From Anaerolineales bacterium (lineage in GTDB: Bacteria; Chloroflexota; Anaerolineae; Anaerolineales; UBA6663): a stretch of 48,219 nt of DNA. Within the stretch, counting starts at the first letter, position 1; each line of letters starts with the position of its first letter. This document shows, piece by piece, positions 14,390 to 23,698 of the stretch. Location: the NCBI GenBank assembly GCA_020845955.1, contig JADLEU010000111.1, positions 1 to 48,219 on the forward strand. Direction: 5' to 3'. Made by a program: the position numbers and the translations under genes. The notes beneath the pieces are model-generated. The model did no database searches. It saw only the letters and a program-made list of their open reading frames with translations, and was not told the origin of the DNA.

Positions 14390-17300
14390 TAGTCCCTGAA
14401 GATCCTTACCCGCCGCCGGGGCTCCTTGCCGTAGGAGTGCGAGATCAGGTTGGCCTTGCGGGCCATCTCGTGCTGCAGGCGGCGGACGTAGGCCGAGGCC
14501 GGCTGTAGATCGACCGAGGCGGCGCCGTTGAGCACGGCCGTGATGGCCTGCTGCGCCTCGGACAGCATCTGGTCGGCGTCTTCCGAGCCGAAGGCCGCCC
14601 CTGCCCCAAGACGCCCTTGGGCGCCTTGGGGTGATGGGTCGGGCGTGGGCTCGCTCAGGTTGAACAGATCGGAGAGGAAGCTCTCCATCTGGCTGACGGT
14701 GTTGGCGCGCAGCACGTAGATCGGCAGGCCGCGTTCCTCGGCGTCGCCGACGATCTTTTGATGCCGGCGGTAATAGGTCTTGAGCGTCACCAATGCCTGG
14801 GCGTCGTCCAGGTCGTCGGTGACGATGGCCGGAAGCCGCAGGCGCTTGCCGGCCTGCTCGAGCCGGTTGCGGGCAATGCCATAGGCGTAAATGCGGATCG
14901 GCGACAGGGCGGCGCTGCCGTGCGCGGGGACCGGGCCGCGGCCAGGCTCGGCCGCAAGGGCCGCGTCGCGGTCGCGGGTGGCCGCTGGCCCGGGGCGCAT
15001 CTCCCACGACGGCTGCGCGGCGGGCGCGGGCTCGCGCGCTGTGCGGCGGCCGTTGCCCCAGCGTCCGAAGGCCTCGGGCAGCGGGGTCTCGATGTGCAGC
15101 TCGCCGGTCTCGTCGCGGTAGCGGCGCTCGGGCGGCACCGGGCGACCGCGCAGGAAGGCATCCACGGCAATGGCCACGTCGGGGTGGACGTTGAGCTGCT
15201 CGCGCTGCTGGATCTCGATCAGCACGTCGAAGGTCGGCGGCGAGCGGCGTTCGAGCACGGTCTTCTGCGTGCCGCGGCGGCGGGCTTCCTCGTCGGAGAG
15301 CGTGACGCTTTCGATGCCACCCACCAGGTCGGCCAGGGTAGGATTGAGCAGGATGTTCTCGAGCGAGTTGCCGTGGGCGGTGCCGATGAGCTGCACGCCG
15401 CGCTCGGCGATGGTGCGGGCCGCCTCGGCCTCCAGCTGGCGGCCGATCTCGTCGATGATAATCACCTGTGGGTTGTGGTTCTCGACCGCCTCGATCATCA
15501 CCTCGTGCTGGAGCGAAGGCTGGGCCACCTGCATGCGGCGGGCGCGGCCGACGGCCGGGTGGGGCACGTCGCCGTCGCCGCCGATCTCGTTGGGGGTGTC
15601 GACGATGACGACGCGCTTCTGCTCGGCCAGGATGCGGGCGGCCTCGCGCAGCATGGTGGTGTTGTGGCTGACAAAGCCGTTGGCGAAGAAGGAGTGCGTG
15701 CCCGGCACGGTCAAGTCGTAGACATAGGCTTCGCCGGCGGCGACGGCCTCCACCGCGTCGAAGAAGAACCGCGCTTCCAGCAGGCCCTGGAGCACTTGCG
15801 CGTCGGGATCGGCCGCCAGGCCGCGCTCGCCGACATCGGCCAGGATCGTCGCCAGCGAACGGTAGCTGGGCGCGCGATTATCGCTCTGGGTAAAGCGCTT
15901 GAAGGTTTCGGAAGCAGGTCCGACCCTGGCCTTCAACGCGCGCAGCCGGTCGTTCTGATGCGGGACGATGTCGAGGTTGGGGTTACGCCCTGTGGCCTGG
16001 AGGGCGGCCACATAGCGTGCCAGTTTTTGCCGCTTGGCAGTCGAGAGGAACCCAATTGCCTCGGCAAAGCGCACCACGTTCTCGCCGATCAGGGTGAGAT
16101 AGTAGTAATCGCGGTCGTAGTCAGTATTGTGCTTGGCGCGCAGGTTCGCGACGATGCCGTAGTTCAGCAGCAGGACGTGCAGCTGCTGTGCCAGCAAGCG
16201 CGAGGCCGTGGCCAGCTCCACCCGGCCGGGGTTGTAGACCGTGCCATCGCCTTCGAACAACGCTCGCAAGAAGGCGCTAACGACAGGCTCAGGCGCGCGC
16301 AGGAGGCAGCCAGGGATGCGCTTGGCCGCCGCCGTGCCCTGCGGCAAGCCCAGGCGGGCCAGAAAGCGGCGCAGCTTGACGCCGAAGATGCGGAAGTCCT
16401 TGCCGTTCCAGCGCCCCTGGTACAGGTGGCGGCGCAGCCGCAGGCCAAATAGAGATTCGGTCAGCCCAGCCATGTCGGCCTGGATCTCGGGGTCGGTATG
16501 GCAAAACGCCACCTGGTTGTCAAAGGACAGCGTGCCTTCGGCTACCAGGTAGCCCAGGAAACGCGCCAGATCCTCGTCAAGCGTTTCGGGCAGCCGGCAG
16601 TCCAAGGCATTGGTGCGCTGAGTGAACTCGAAGCGAGGCAGCCGCGTCTGCGTGCCGAAGCACCGCTGGCCGCGCTGGATGGCGACGTAGTCGCCGGGCT
16701 TGAGCTCGTCCAACCGCCGGAAGGCAAGATCGCCCGCGGCCGTCAGGGCCACGATCGGGTGCTCGGGTGTGCCCTCCAGCGTAAAGCCCTGGCTGGTCGT
16801 CACGCGCAGGGTCGCCGCCAGGCCGCCGTTGTAGGCGTGCGAGACCGGCTCGAGGCCGCGCAGCCCAAAGGCCTGTGTCTCCACCGGCGCAAAGGCATCA
16901 TCGTCCAGCCCGTCGGGCACCAACTCGGCCAGCGGCTGCAGTCCGTCGGCGGTCAGCACCAGGGTGTCGGCGGTGACACACTTGCCGACGCCGGGCGCCC
17001 CCAGCAGCAGCATGCTCTTGCCGCTCTGGACGATGTCTTCGATGATGTCGATGGTGCCATATACCGCGCGGCCGACGCGGCAGGTGAGGCCGACCACCTG
17101 CCCACGGCGGTTGCGGATGCCGCTGATGCGGTGCAGGGTGCGCTCCATACCGGCGCGGTTGTCGGCGTCGAAGTCGCCGATGCGGGCAATGACGTAGTCG
17201 AGATCGGCGCGGTTGACCTCGGCGTTGGCGAGCACCGCTTCGCCGTCGGTGTAGCGGGCGGTGGGCACCCGCCCCAGGTCCAGGATGACTTCCAGCAGTT

Positions 17301-17394
17301 CGTCGGTCCGGTCTAGCGCGCGCAGCTTCTCACAGACGTGGGTCGGGATGACCCTCAGCAGGGCTTCGAGGTCATCGGTGATTCGCTTTTGCAT
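14389..17394 (-). CDS. AAA-type ATPase with R3H domain (Ycf45/SpoIIIAA-like), interrupted by an intein
   Basis: 1001 aa with the intein, about 561 without. The SpoIIIAA/secretion-ATPase-like part has a Walker A split by the intein ([10 protein letters not shown] / [11 protein letters not shown]), Walker [21 protein letters not shown] and sensor-like [18 protein letters not shown] central linker and a domain with [15 protein letters not shown] and [20 protein letters not shown] follow. A C-terminal R3H single-strand nucleic-acid-binding motif ends the protein ([20 protein letters not shown]). The family is widespread in Gram-positives, cyanobacteria and Chloroflexota, but its role is unclear. 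I chose the ATG at 17394 (GGGTGG upstream); one at 17427 is possible. It overlaps the GNAT-like gene by 23 bases and tmk by one. Confidence 0.88.
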   Translation of the reverse strand: MQKRITDDLEALLRVIPTHVCEKLRALDRTDELLEVILDLGRVPTARYTDGEAVLANAEVNRADLDYVIARIGDFDADNRAGMERTLHRISGIRNRRGQVVGLTCRVGRAVYGTIDIIEDIVQSGKSMLLLGAPGVGKCVTADTLVLTADGLQPLAELVPDGLDDDAFAPVETQAFGLRGLEPVSHAYNGGLAATLRVTTSQGFTLEGTPEHPIVALTAAGDLAFRRLDELKPGDYVAIQRGQRCFGTQTRLPRFEFTQRTNALDCRLPETLDEDLARFLGYLVAEGTLSFDNQVAFCHTDPEIQADMAGLTESLFGLRLRRHLYQGRWNGKDFRIFGVKLRRFLARLGLPQGTAAAKRIPGCLLRAPEPVVSAFLRALFEGDGTVYNPGRVELATASRLLAQQLHVLLLNYGIVANLRAKHNTDYDRDYYYLTLIGENVVRFAEAIGFLSTAKRQKLARYVAALQATGRNPNLDIVPHQNDRLRALKARVGPASETFKRFTQSDNRAPSYRSLATILADVGERGLAADPDAQVLQGLLEARFFFDAVEAVAAGEAYVYDLTVPGTHSFFANGFVSHNTTMLREAARILAEQKRVVIVDTPNEIGGDGDVPHPAVGRARRMQVAQPSLQHEVMIEAVENHNPQVIIIDEIGRQLEAEAARTIAERGVQLIGTAHGNSLENILLNPTLADLVGGIESVTLSDEEARRRGTQKTVLERRSPPTFDVLIEIQQREQLNVHPDVAIAVDAFLRGRPVPPERRYRDETGELHIETPLPEAFGRWGNGRRTAREPAPAAQPSWEMRPGPAATRDRDAALAAEPGRGPVPAHGSAALSPIRIYAYGIARNRLEQAGKRLRLPAIVTDDLDDAQALVTLKTYYRRHQKIVGDAEERGLPIYVLRANTVSQMESFLSDLFNLSEPTPDPSPQGAQGRLGAGAAFGSEDADQMLSEAQQAITAVLNGAASVDLQPASAYVRRLQHEMARKANLISHSYGKEPRRRVRIFRD
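15661..16980 (-). mobile_element. Intein with LAGLIDADG homing endonuclease in the P-loop of the R3H ATPase
   Basis: 440 residues. It starts at Cys ([13 protein letters not shown]) immediately after the P-loop lysine of GAPGVGK and ends in VSHN before the extein TTMLREA. Block B is [13 protein letters not shown] and block F/G is [20 protein letters not shown], giving Cys1, terminal Asn and Thr as +1 residue, all consistent with active splicing. Between them are two LAGLIDADG-type motifs (FLGYLVAEG and [10 protein letters not shown]) of a homing endonuclease. The catalytic acidic residue is Glu in the first (VAEG) and Asp in the second (EGDG). Insertion in a Walker A motif is a common intein site, since the ATPase is inactive until splicing. 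Confidence 0.95.
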
Positions 17395-18400
17395 GAGTGG
17401 GCCACCCAGAGCGTCTAGCGGGTCCATGATGAGAGGGGGGCGCCGCCCGGCGCTGGGAGGCGGTGGAGCGACAGCGCACGCTGGTGATGGGCGTGGGCAC
17501 CTGGCCCTCGACCACGGGCAGCGGCTTGAGCACGGGCTCGGCCAGGCGCACGGCCAGGCGCTTGACCATGACCGCCTGCGTGCCCAGGGGCGCAAAGCCC
17601 ACGCGCTTGACCACCTCCTGCAGCCAGTTCTGATAGCGGCGGACGCACACGTAGAGAGGTTTCTCCTTGCGGCCGGGCAGCAGGCGCAGGCAGGCCTGCA
17701 GCACGGCCTCAGACAGGTCGTCGGCCTCCGGGTGCAGGAAGGGCTCGACCCAAATGCCCTGCGGACCGCGGCGCACGTCGAGGTAGGCCATCAGCTCGCC
17801 GCTGTCCTGCAGCACGTAGCCCCGGTCGATGTGCTGCGGCCCCGGCTCAACCTGCTGGACCAGGCGCGGGACCACGTTGCAGTAGAGCGTGCTGACGCCG
17901 ATGGCGTCGGCGCGCGTGGCCGGGCGCAGCGGCACGCCGGGCGCGCCCAGGGCCTCGGGCGGCGGCCCGGCCGGGAGCTGCCAGAGCGTCTGGCGGGCGT
18001 AAATCGCGAAGCCGGCCTGGCGCAGGCTCTCGAACTCGGGGCTCTTCTCGTTGACCTCGGCGATGAGGTTCTGCGCCCGGCGCTCGCCGGCTTCCACCGC
18101 CAGGCGCTCGATGACGCGCTGCCAGCCGTCGACGGCATTCTCGGCGACCGGAGCGATGTAGAGCACGCGGGCGTGCTCCTCGCCGGGGCGATGGCGCAAC
18201 TGCCCAAATACCGCGTGATGGTTGCCGTCGGCGCGCCAGATGAGGGTGGGAGCGCCGGCCATGGGCATCAGATAGGCCAGCAGCGCATGCTGCAGCGGGT
18301 GGTTGCCCTGGGTCAGCCCGGTTTCTGAATCCAGGCACACTCCCTGGTCTGCCAGGGTCTTGACCAGGCCGACGTCTCGCCAGTCAAAGGACCGTATCAT
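17372..18400 (-). CDS. GNAT-like acyltransferase-fold protein, unknown substrate
   Basis: 342 aa. The N-terminal half has a GNAT-like layout ([69 protein letters not shown]). The middle repeats part of it ([60 protein letters not shown]-like strand and helix, [17 protein letters not shown]). I read it as two degenerate acetyltransferase domains; no acetyl-CoA loop (RxxGxG/A) is clear, so it may be non-catalytic. Its ATG directly follows the TGA of the upstream gene. Its 3' end overlaps the R3H ATPase start. Confidence 0.6.
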   Translation of the reverse strand: MIRSFDWRDVGLVKTLADQGVCLDSETGLTQGNHPLQHALLAYLMPMAGAPTLIWRADGNHHAVFGQLRHRPGEEHARVLYIAPVAENAVDGWQRVIERLAVEAGERRAQNLIAEVNEKSPEFESLRQAGFAIYARQTLWQLPAGPPPEALGAPGVPLRPATRADAIGVSTLYCNVVPRLVQQVEPGPQHIDRGYVLQDSGELMAYLDVRRGPQGIWVEPFLHPEADDLSEAVLQACLRLLPGRKEKPLYVCVRRYQNWLQEVVKRVGFAPLGTQAVMVKRLAVRLAEPVLKPLPVVEGQVPTPITSVRCRSTASQRRAAPPSHHGPARRSGWPTHAKANHR

Positions 18401-19099
18401 TCAGCGTATGTCCGAGGGCAGCCGGACGCGCGTGGAGCGCTCGATGAGGGCGCGCAAGGCGTCGCGGAAGCGCTCGACCTCGCGGATCGTGCCGCGACGC
18501 AGGGCCGGCTGGCCGGGCGTGTCGAGGGTGAGCATGCCGCGCTTGCGGAAGTACTCGCAATACAGGCCGGCCAGGATGTCTTGCTCAGAGCGGCCCTCGC
18601 TGCGCGCCACCAGCTTGGCCTGGCTTGGCATGCCATTCGCGGCTTCTTCGGGGATGACCTCGGCCCAATGCGGGCTGTGCTCGTCCACTTCCACCAATCC
18701 ATACAATTCGATCATTTCGGCCCGGTGCACGGCCAGGGCCATGCCGAACAGCGATTCCTGGCCGGTGGCGGCGCGGCGCCACCAACGAATGGCCTCCGGG
18801 CTGGCGACCCACTCCCACTCGTAGTCGCCGGGCTGGGCGCCAAATCGCCCGGCCAGCGCCAGCGCCTCGTAATTGGCGACGTATTCGGGCAGGCGCTGCC
18901 AGGTGCGGCGGTTCACCAGCATGACGAGCTGGGTCTCGGGCATCTGGCCCAGGTCGGCAAAGTGATAGTTGGGGTGGTCGTTGACCAGAAAAGGGCCCGT
19001 CCCCTTGTGCTTTGGGCCAAAAAGCTTGAACACGTCGTACCCCCGCCAGGGCGAACGCCGAGACGCCGCCAATCTGGCGCCAATTCCCCACCCGGTCAT
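18401..19099 (-). CDS. Conserved-looking hypothetical protein, first gene of the R3H ATPase operon
   Basis: 232 aa with no domain I recognise. It is rich in Trp and charged residues (GQPGDYEWEWVASPEAIRWW-like segment, then LAVHRAEMIELYGLVEVDEH) and looks soluble. The ATG at 19099 lies four bases behind a TAGAAT box, so the message may be leaderless. A GTG at 19033 (VFKLFGPKHKGTGPF) preceded by GGGGG is an alternative and would remove an unconserved-looking Arg/Ser-rich start. It is followed without a gap by the GNAT-like gene, the ATPase and tmk, so these four probably form one operon. Confidence 0.65.
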   Translation of the reverse strand: MTGWGIGARLAASRRSPWRGYDVFKLFGPKHKGTGPFLVNDHPNYHFADLGQMPETQLVMLVNRRTWQRLPEYVANYEALALAGRFGAQPGDYEWEWVASPEAIRWWRRAATGQESLFGMALAVHRAEMIELYGLVEVDEHSPHWAEVIPEEAANGMPSQAKLVARSEGRSEQDILAGLYCEYFRKRGMLTLDTPGQPALRRGTIREVERFRDALRALIERSTRVRLPSDIR

Positions 19100-19242
19100 T
19101 GAATTCTACCATGCGGCCCAAGGGGCAGCAATCATCGGTCAGCGGGGGGTCGATCTGGCGCTGATTGTGACGCCGGCCGCGCGGGCGCGCGGCTCTCGGC
19201 CCTGCTGGCCGGCCGCAGTCCCTGGCCGACCAGGCCAAGGCA

Positions 19243-20826
19243 ATGCTCCGGCACTCGGTGGACACGGTGACTCCAGCAGAGAACCCATCCCGCGTCCTGT
19301 CCAGGGCGCTGGCGCGCGTGTGGGCGAACTTGAGCCTGAGCGATGATGTCCGCGTCGAAGCGGCCCTCGGCCTGATCGCGGCGAAGGCCTGGCCGGCATT
19401 TGACATCTGCATGAGAACACTGCCCCTGTCTGACGATCCTAATCATCGCCAGCCGGCATTGCTGCAGCGGCTCCTGCCGGCCCTGGCGTCGCCGCGGGCC
19501 GTGCCGTGGCTGTGGGCGCTGGTGGACCGGGCCGCCAGACCGGCCCAACGCGCTCTGCTCATCCATTGCCTGGGGCGCGCCCGCGGGATAGCGTTGGACG
19601 ACAGGTTTGAGCAGTTGCTGGCCAACTCGTCCGAAGCGGTGGCCGCGGCCGCAGTGGGGGCGCTGGCGGAATCGCTGGGACCACCATCCGCCGACCGCCT
19701 GGCGCAGATTGCGGCGACCGACGGGCGAGCGGACGTGACGCTGGCGGCGCTCGAAGGCCTGGCAATCATCGGGAGTGAGCAGGCCTTGCCCTATCTGCGC
19801 GAGAAGCTCCAAGCACCGGTTTGGCACGGTGACGCCGTCTTCCAACTGGCGCAATTTCGCCACATAGTTGCCGAGCGGCTCTTGGCGGAACTCGCCCTGG
19901 CCGCCCGAAATGATCTGGCAGCTCTGTATCGGCTCTACCTGCCTGCGCTGGCGATCTCGGGCGGGGCGGCGGCTGTGCAGGCCATCTACGACATCCTGGG
20001 ACTCAAGCCGGACGACCTGTTGCTCAGCCAGGTCCGGGGCCAACTCTCCCCCGACACGGCCGTGCGAGCGCAGACGGAGTGGAGCAGCTTAGCCGGCGAT
20101 CCATCACCCACCTGGCGGATGGCGGCCACGGCGGTGCTGGCCCAGGATGCCAGCCAGGTCCTGCTTGACCGGGTGGTTCGCATGGCAATAGACGATGACG
20201 ACTGGACGGAGCGAGATTTCGCGCGCCGCGCCCTGCGTTGGGGCGCACCGGCGATTGCATCGGAACCCATCGCCGATTTCGTGCTGGCCCACCTGGAGCG
20301 ACAGGTGGCGCGGCTTGGCCGGCCTGATGCATTTCTACTGGAACTCATGGCGCAGTGCCTGAACGGCCTTGCGCACCACAAGCAGGTGCTGCCGTCCGAC
20401 GTGGCCCGCCGTGCGCTGGCGATCCTGCGATACCTTTTGCCCCTTACCCATCCGACCGACGAAGGCTTCACGCCGCTGCAGGCCGCGCTAGCGCTCCCCG
20501 AATTTGCGGAAGCGGCCGGCGACCTTGAGCGCTTGCCGGGCGAGGCGCCAGACGCGGACAGCCAAGGCCAAATCCTAGACACTCTGGTGGCCATGCGCCC
20601 GCCCAAGTTGCTCGATGTCCTGATTCGCCTGGTGCGCTCTTCGCGCGGGCTGGCGCTCCGAGCGAGGATCGAGAGCCATATCGTGGCCTTTGCGAATGAC
20701 GGCAGGCTCATGCGACTCCCGAACGACTTGAACCACGTGGCCTACGAGGCAGCCATCGTGCGAAACATCCGGTTTCAACGCAAGGGTATCCGCCAAGCCG
20801 TGATCTTGGCGAATGGCGCTTCATAG
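19243..20826 (+). CDS. HEAT-like repeat protein, unknown function
   Basis: 527 aa, all helical and Leu/Ala-rich, with repeated helix pairs typical of HEAT/ARM-like solenoids (SEAVAAAAVGALAESLG, ADVTLAALEGLAIIGSEQAL, SPTWRMAATAVLAQDASQVL, DWTERDFARRALRWGAPAI). Such scaffolds mediate protein-protein contacts; no catalytic motif is seen. The start is uncertain: the ATG at 19243 has a weak AAGG before it. A long open frame exists on the opposite strand (19132-20043), but its composition is that of an antisense shadow. The C-terminus (DLNHVAYEAAIVRNIRFQRK) is less repetitive. Confidence 0.65.
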   Translation: MLRHSVDTVTPAENPSRVLSRALARVWANLSLSDDVRVEAALGLIAAKAWPAFDICMRTLPLSDDPNHRQPALLQRLLPALASPRAVPWLWALVDRAARPAQRALLIHCLGRARGIALDDRFEQLLANSSEAVAAAAVGALAESLGPPSADRLAQIAATDGRADVTLAALEGLAIIGSEQALPYLREKLQAPVWHGDAVFQLAQFRHIVAERLLAELALAARNDLAALYRLYLPALAISGGAAAVQAIYDILGLKPDDLLLSQVRGQLSPDTAVRAQTEWSSLAGDPSPTWRMAATAVLAQDASQVLLDRVVRMAIDDDDWTERDFARRALRWGAPAIASEPIADFVLAHLERQVARLGRPDAFLLELMAQCLNGLAHHKQVLPSDVARRALAILRYLLPLTHPTDEGFTPLQAALALPEFAEAAGDLERLPGEAPDADSQGQILDTLVAMRPPKLLDVLIRLVRSSRGLALRARIESHIVAFANDGRLMRLPNDLNHVAYEAAIVRNIRFQRKGIRQAVILANGAS

Positions 20827-20890
20827 CAGCCACCAAGGCAGATATAGTTACTGTGATTGGCTGTCCATGGCGAAGCTACTGCTCAATTGG

Positions 20891-20912
20891 AGCACCTCAC
20901 CTGAGGTGCTTG
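20891..20912 (+). terminator. Hairpin after the HEAT-like gene
   Basis: AGCACCT and AGGTGCT pair around CACCTG, followed by TGGTTGTGG. The stem is short and the T-run poor, so this is a weak terminator candidate for the plus-strand HEAT-like gene. Confidence 0.35.
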
Positions 20913-20949
20913 GTTGTGGAATGATTCAGAGTTGACAACTTCCACAAAC

Positions 20950-20982
20950 AGCAGGACGGCTAAGTTGATCAGCCGTCCTGCT
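20950..20982 (-). terminator. Terminator of the 22406-21009 operon
   Basis: AGCAGGACGGCT (20950-20961) and AGCCGTCCTGCT (20971-20982) form a perfect 12-bp stem with a nine-base loop. On the minus strand it is followed by GTTTGTGG and sits 26 bases after the stop of the small secreted protein gene. Confidence 0.7.
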
Positions 20983-21008
20983 TGCTCAACGTCTATCACA
21001 CGAAAGAA

Positions 21009-21488
21009 CTAGATTGGAGTCAATTGGCTCCAAGTAGGCTGCCAGTGTGGGCCTCCCGTATTGTTGAACTCATGATTCGCAACCGACTCAGCATTGTGAC
21101 CGGAGCCACACCCAGCGTGGCTACTGGCATAACCATAGTTTGCAAACAGACTCGAGTTGTAGTTGACCGCTCCGCTCTGAGGATATTGGTACCAGATTAC
21201 GCCGTTACACCACTCGCGAAAAGTCCACCAATTGTAGCCAATTACGTTTATGGAACGGCCACTGCCTGGTAACGCTCCCGAATAGTCAATCATGAAGCTA
21301 CGAGTAACAGCAGTCCAAGTGGTTGGACCAGTGATAACAACGTCCTCACTTGCGATGGCATGGTCGTAAGTGGGGCTTGGTATATAGTTGAAGTAAATCG
21401 TCTCGGTGTAGGCTATAGCGGCGTAAGCGTTCAGCAACAACACCAAGCTCAAAGCAATCGCAATTATGGACTTCGAATGGCGGTTCAT
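21009..21488 (-). CDS. Small secreted aromatic-rich protein, unknown function (island, operon 1)
   Basis: 159 aa. A signal peptide (SKSIIAIALSLVLLLNAYAA, cleavage near IAYTE) precedes about 130 residues rich in Trp, Tyr, Asn, Ser and Gly (GYNWWTFREWCNGVIWYQYP, NYGYASSHAGCGSGHNAE). Two cysteines could form a disulfide. A strong AGGAGG lies six bases before the ATG and overlaps the end of the upstream gene, so the two are co-translated. I do not recognise the family. Similar small secreted Trp-rich proteins end the other two operons of the island (23699-24229, 30173-30658), suggesting effectors of one system; that link is inference. Confidence 0.75.
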   Translation of the reverse strand: MNRHSKSIIAIALSLVLLLNAYAAIAYTETIYFNYIPSPTYDHAIASEDVVITGPTTWTAVTRSFMIDYSGALPGSGRSINVIGYNWWTFREWCNGVIWYQYPQSGAVNYNSSLFANYGYASSHAGCGSGHNAESVANHEFNNTGGPHWQPTWSQLTPI

Positions 21489-21497
21489 GATTGCCTC

Positions 21498-22406
21498 CTA
21501 TTCCAGAAAGCCCAGGATCTCAGCGGGCACTTCAGACACGTGTTCAACGGTGACATACTGGCTTTGTTCGATTAGCACCACGTCACCATTGAGGAGGTGA
21601 GCAAATTGATCTGTTCCAATGACCTGCCCCGTGGTTGCGTCAACGGTGAGGCTCATTGTTTGGGCGGACAGCTCGGCGGGAAAATTCGCAAGTTTCTGGG
21701 CTGGGGAGAAGTCCTGGCGTATTCCAAATATCACTTGACGATGGCCGTCCGCCGAGACCGCCTCATCTCGATATACTGTGACTGAGGGTCCCCAAGTATT
21801 TGCCAGGCTCAATTCGTGGACAAAGTTGAAATCCAGACTGGGGGGTTCGGGTGCTCCCAGGTTAGGTGTTGCGCTATCTGCCAAAGCAGAATTCCGCCAG
21901 GAACCATCTTGGTATGTCGCGACTTGAATGACCTTGTTATCGAGGCCACGCATCATGCTCACATCTCTGATAACTTGGTTATTAGCGTCAAACTCAAACC
22001 ACTGGTCAAACTGAAAGCTCGAAGGAATGACTTGACCATTGGGAAGTGAGCCCCCTGAGTCATCATGCCGTTCAATCTGAACTAGAATGTGAAGCCAACC
22101 TGGGCCGGCCAGTTGAGCCTGCCATTGCTCGGTCAAGAGGCGAACTTCATCCGCTAGCGCCGCATTGTCATACACAGTAGCAGTGGCGGTCGCCGACGTT
22201 TGCGCTACGGACTGAGCCGCGTCAACAACGTCCTGCGCCGAAGATGGAGTGAGCATTTGTCGTTGACGGACAATGCTAGGGGCCAGACCAACTTGCGACG
22301 AGGCGGGTTCGGCTTGATACGCGGTTGCCTGATGTGCTTGATACAAAAGGAAAGCTGCGGAGGCGAGGAGCGACACAATAACGATGCTTCCAATACGCTT
22401 TAACAT
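21498..22406 (-). CDS. Secreted or membrane-anchored protein, unknown function (island, operon 1)
   Basis: 302 aa from the ATG at 22406, chosen because GGGAGG sits eight bases before it; the frame stays open upstream but lacks such a site. One N-terminal hydrophobic segment (GSIVIVSLLASAAFLLYQAH) acts as signal peptide or anchor. The exported part begins with a Ser/Thr/Ala-rich stretch and contains a mixed alpha/beta domain (QWFEFDANNQVIRDVSMMRG and SLTVDATTGQVIGTDQFAHL) that looks like a sensor or lipoprotein-carrier-like fold, but I cannot name it. It lies nine bases before the small secreted protein. The 22-bp inverted repeat at 22718-22739 is about 310 bases upstream. Confidence 0.7.
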   Translation of the reverse strand: MLKRIGSIVIVSLLASAAFLLYQAHQATAYQAEPASSQVGLAPSIVRQRQMLTPSSAQDVVDAAQSVAQTSATATATVYDNAALADEVRLLTEQWQAQLAGPGWLHILVQIERHDDSGGSLPNGQVIPSSFQFDQWFEFDANNQVIRDVSMMRGLDNKVIQVATYQDGSWRNSALADSATPNLGAPEPPSLDFNFVHELSLANTWGPSVTVYRDEAVSADGHRQVIFGIRQDFSPAQKLANFPAELSAQTMSLTVDATTGQVIGTDQFAHLLNGDVVLIEQSQYVTVEHVSEVPAEILGFLE

Positions 22407-22717
22407 CGGTAATTCCTCCCTTAGTTTACATGTCACTCTGCATAAAAAACTACAGCGGATGCCTCTTGCCGGCTGTCCCACACCCCAGACAGTGTTACCA
22501 CCATGCAATCGACGACAAGTGTTTCTTGGAACTCCCTTCTACCACGTATTGTAGTAACGAAGATCGCCTCTCAATCGCCACAGTACCGTGAGCGGGTGCC
22601 CATCAGGACCGTCTTGTTAGCAACATCTAACGGGCGGAGCGGACGCTTCTGTGATGGATTGCCTCTGTTTTACGCCCATCAATGTACTCCCATCGTCGCG
22701 TACAGTCATGAGGTCGC

Positions 22718-22739
22718 AGTCATGTTTATCGCCATGACT
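22718..22739 (-). promoter_or_regulatory. 22-bp inverted repeat, copy 1
   Basis: AGTCATG and CATGACT, a perfect 7-bp pair with eight bases between, followed on the plus strand by TTGACCCTATTTC. On the minus strand this reads GGGTCAAAGTCATG and points at the secreted-protein operon at 22406. The same sequence recurs at 24555-24576 and, in opposite orientation, at 29233-29254. NarL/LuxR-type regulators bind short inverted repeats of this kind, and one is encoded next door. Confidence 0.65.
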
Positions 22740-22810
22740 TTGACCCTATTTCAGCGATATTTTGGCTCCACTTCGGCTGCTCGTCCAAAGGCCGTCTGCC
22801 TCAAACAAAA

Positions 22811-22840
22811 AGCTCCCGGTCGTCTGTGGCGCCGGGAGCT
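22811..22840 (-). terminator. Rho-independent terminator of the 22868-23557 gene
   Basis: On the minus strand AGCTCCCGG pairs with CCGGGAGCT, followed by TTTTGTTT. It is a diverged copy of the terminator at 24648-24678; the two share flanks as well. Confidence 0.85.
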
Positions 22841-22867
22841 AGAGCTTGCCGCTACGAGGCCAGGAGT

Positions 22868-23557
22868 CTATTGATCCGGGCCAGGGCTGCCTCTCACCAA
22901 GCGAAGGCCCTCTGGTTGGACAGGCGGGCGCAGAGTCACCAACGCGATCCCAGTGAAAAGTCCTAGGCACACACCTACTGAGAATCGCGCTACAAGGTGT
23001 CCGATCGACAAGGGAAAGATGCCGGCGAACGTCAGTTCGTCGATGATCATGGCGACGAAGGCCCCAAGGGTCAAACCGCAGACCGAGCTCAGCGTCCATA
23101 TTATCCCCGCCCGACCCGTTGCCGGAACAACTTGGTTTCGCAGCATGAGCCATTGCGCCAGTCCGATGACGGCCCCAGCATATGGAGCCGCGTGATAGAG
23201 GCCGATCACCATCTGTGTCCCCGGAAGCCCTTCCAACATAGGCAGCCCAACTGGCCAGCGCCAGAAGGCAACGGCAGAAGCTAGCCCAAAGCCGACAGCT
23301 AGTCCAACTGCGTAGGCAGTCAGTGTCACCACTACCCACCGTCGCCAAGGCACTTGTGTGGCACCTAACACGCGGGCGTGGCCGAGGCCCACGATTGTCC
23401 CAATCACGGCCCCATTTAGACCATAAGCTGCTAGCAGCGACCGCCACTCCGTCCAAGAAATAATGTGATGGAAGCCGACAACGAAAGGCGGGATCATCCA
23501 CGCCACCATCGAAATCGTCAGCCATTTACTGATCAAAGCGAGCTTGCTGCTATACAT
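22868..23557 (-). CDS. Multi-pass membrane protein, unknown function (island, operon 2)
   Basis: 229 aa with about six hydrophobic segments (KWLTISMVAWMIPPFVVGFH, GLNGAVIGTIVGLGHARVLG, WVVVTLTAYAVGLAVGFGLA, AAPYAGAVIGLAQWLMLRNQ, WTLSSVCGLTLGAFVAMII, FSVGVCLGLFTGIALVTL). The repeated GAVIG-type turns followed by GLxxxLxLR motifs resemble a family of uncharacterised bacterial membrane proteins in which two such units are duplicated. Lying 140 bases downstream of a small secreted protein gene in the same direction, it could be an immunity or export partner; that is inference only. It has its own strong terminator. Confidence 0.7.
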   Translation of the reverse strand: MYSSKLALISKWLTISMVAWMIPPFVVGFHHIISWTEWRSLLAAYGLNGAVIGTIVGLGHARVLGATQVPWRRWVVVTLTAYAVGLAVGFGLASAVAFWRWPVGLPMLEGLPGTQMVIGLYHAAPYAGAVIGLAQWLMLRNQVVPATGRAGIIWTLSSVCGLTLGAFVAMIIDELTFAGIFPLSIGHLVARFSVGVCLGLFTGIALVTLRPPVQPEGLRLVRGSPGPDQ

Positions 23558-23649
23558 CCTTGTATTCCATGCATGCTGCCTTGCAACGATTGTGCCACCG
23601 CTTCTACCGATTGCCCATTGACGATAAGCTGCTAGCCAGCAAGAACAGG

Positions 23650-23680
23650 GGGCGGGCCAAAGGTTGTTCGCGGCCCGCCC
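23650..23680 (-). terminator. Hairpin after the small secreted protein of operon 2
   Basis: GGGCGGGCC (23650-23658) and GGCCCGCCC (23672-23680) pair perfectly around 13 bases. On the minus strand TGTTCTT follows. It stands 19 bases after the stop at 23699 and before the membrane protein gene, so it may only reduce read-through. Confidence 0.6.
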
Positions 23681-23698
23681 TCGACCCGCGGGAAATAC

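Larger units (their letters stand above)
22407..22867. promoter_or_regulatory. Upstream region of operon 1: leader, inverted-repeat element and neighbour's terminator
   Basis: No gene is supported in this 460-bp stretch. It carries the copy-1 inverted repeat (22718-22739) oriented towards the gene at 22406, then a terminator (22811-22840) for the gene at 22868. The part from about 22705 to 22860 is a diverged direct duplicate of 24541-24700. About 300 bases separate the inverted repeat from the start codon, and I see no convincing -35/-10 pair there. Confidence 0.5.

Noticed and set aside
14758-16452. 564-codon plus-strand frame opposite the R3H ATPase and intein
   Set aside because: Composition of a shadow; the opposite strand carries clear AAA, intein and endonuclease motifs.
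19132-20043. Minus-strand frame opposite the HEAT-like gene
   Set aside because: Gln/Arg-rich and without repeats or domains, while the plus strand gives regular amphipathic helices.
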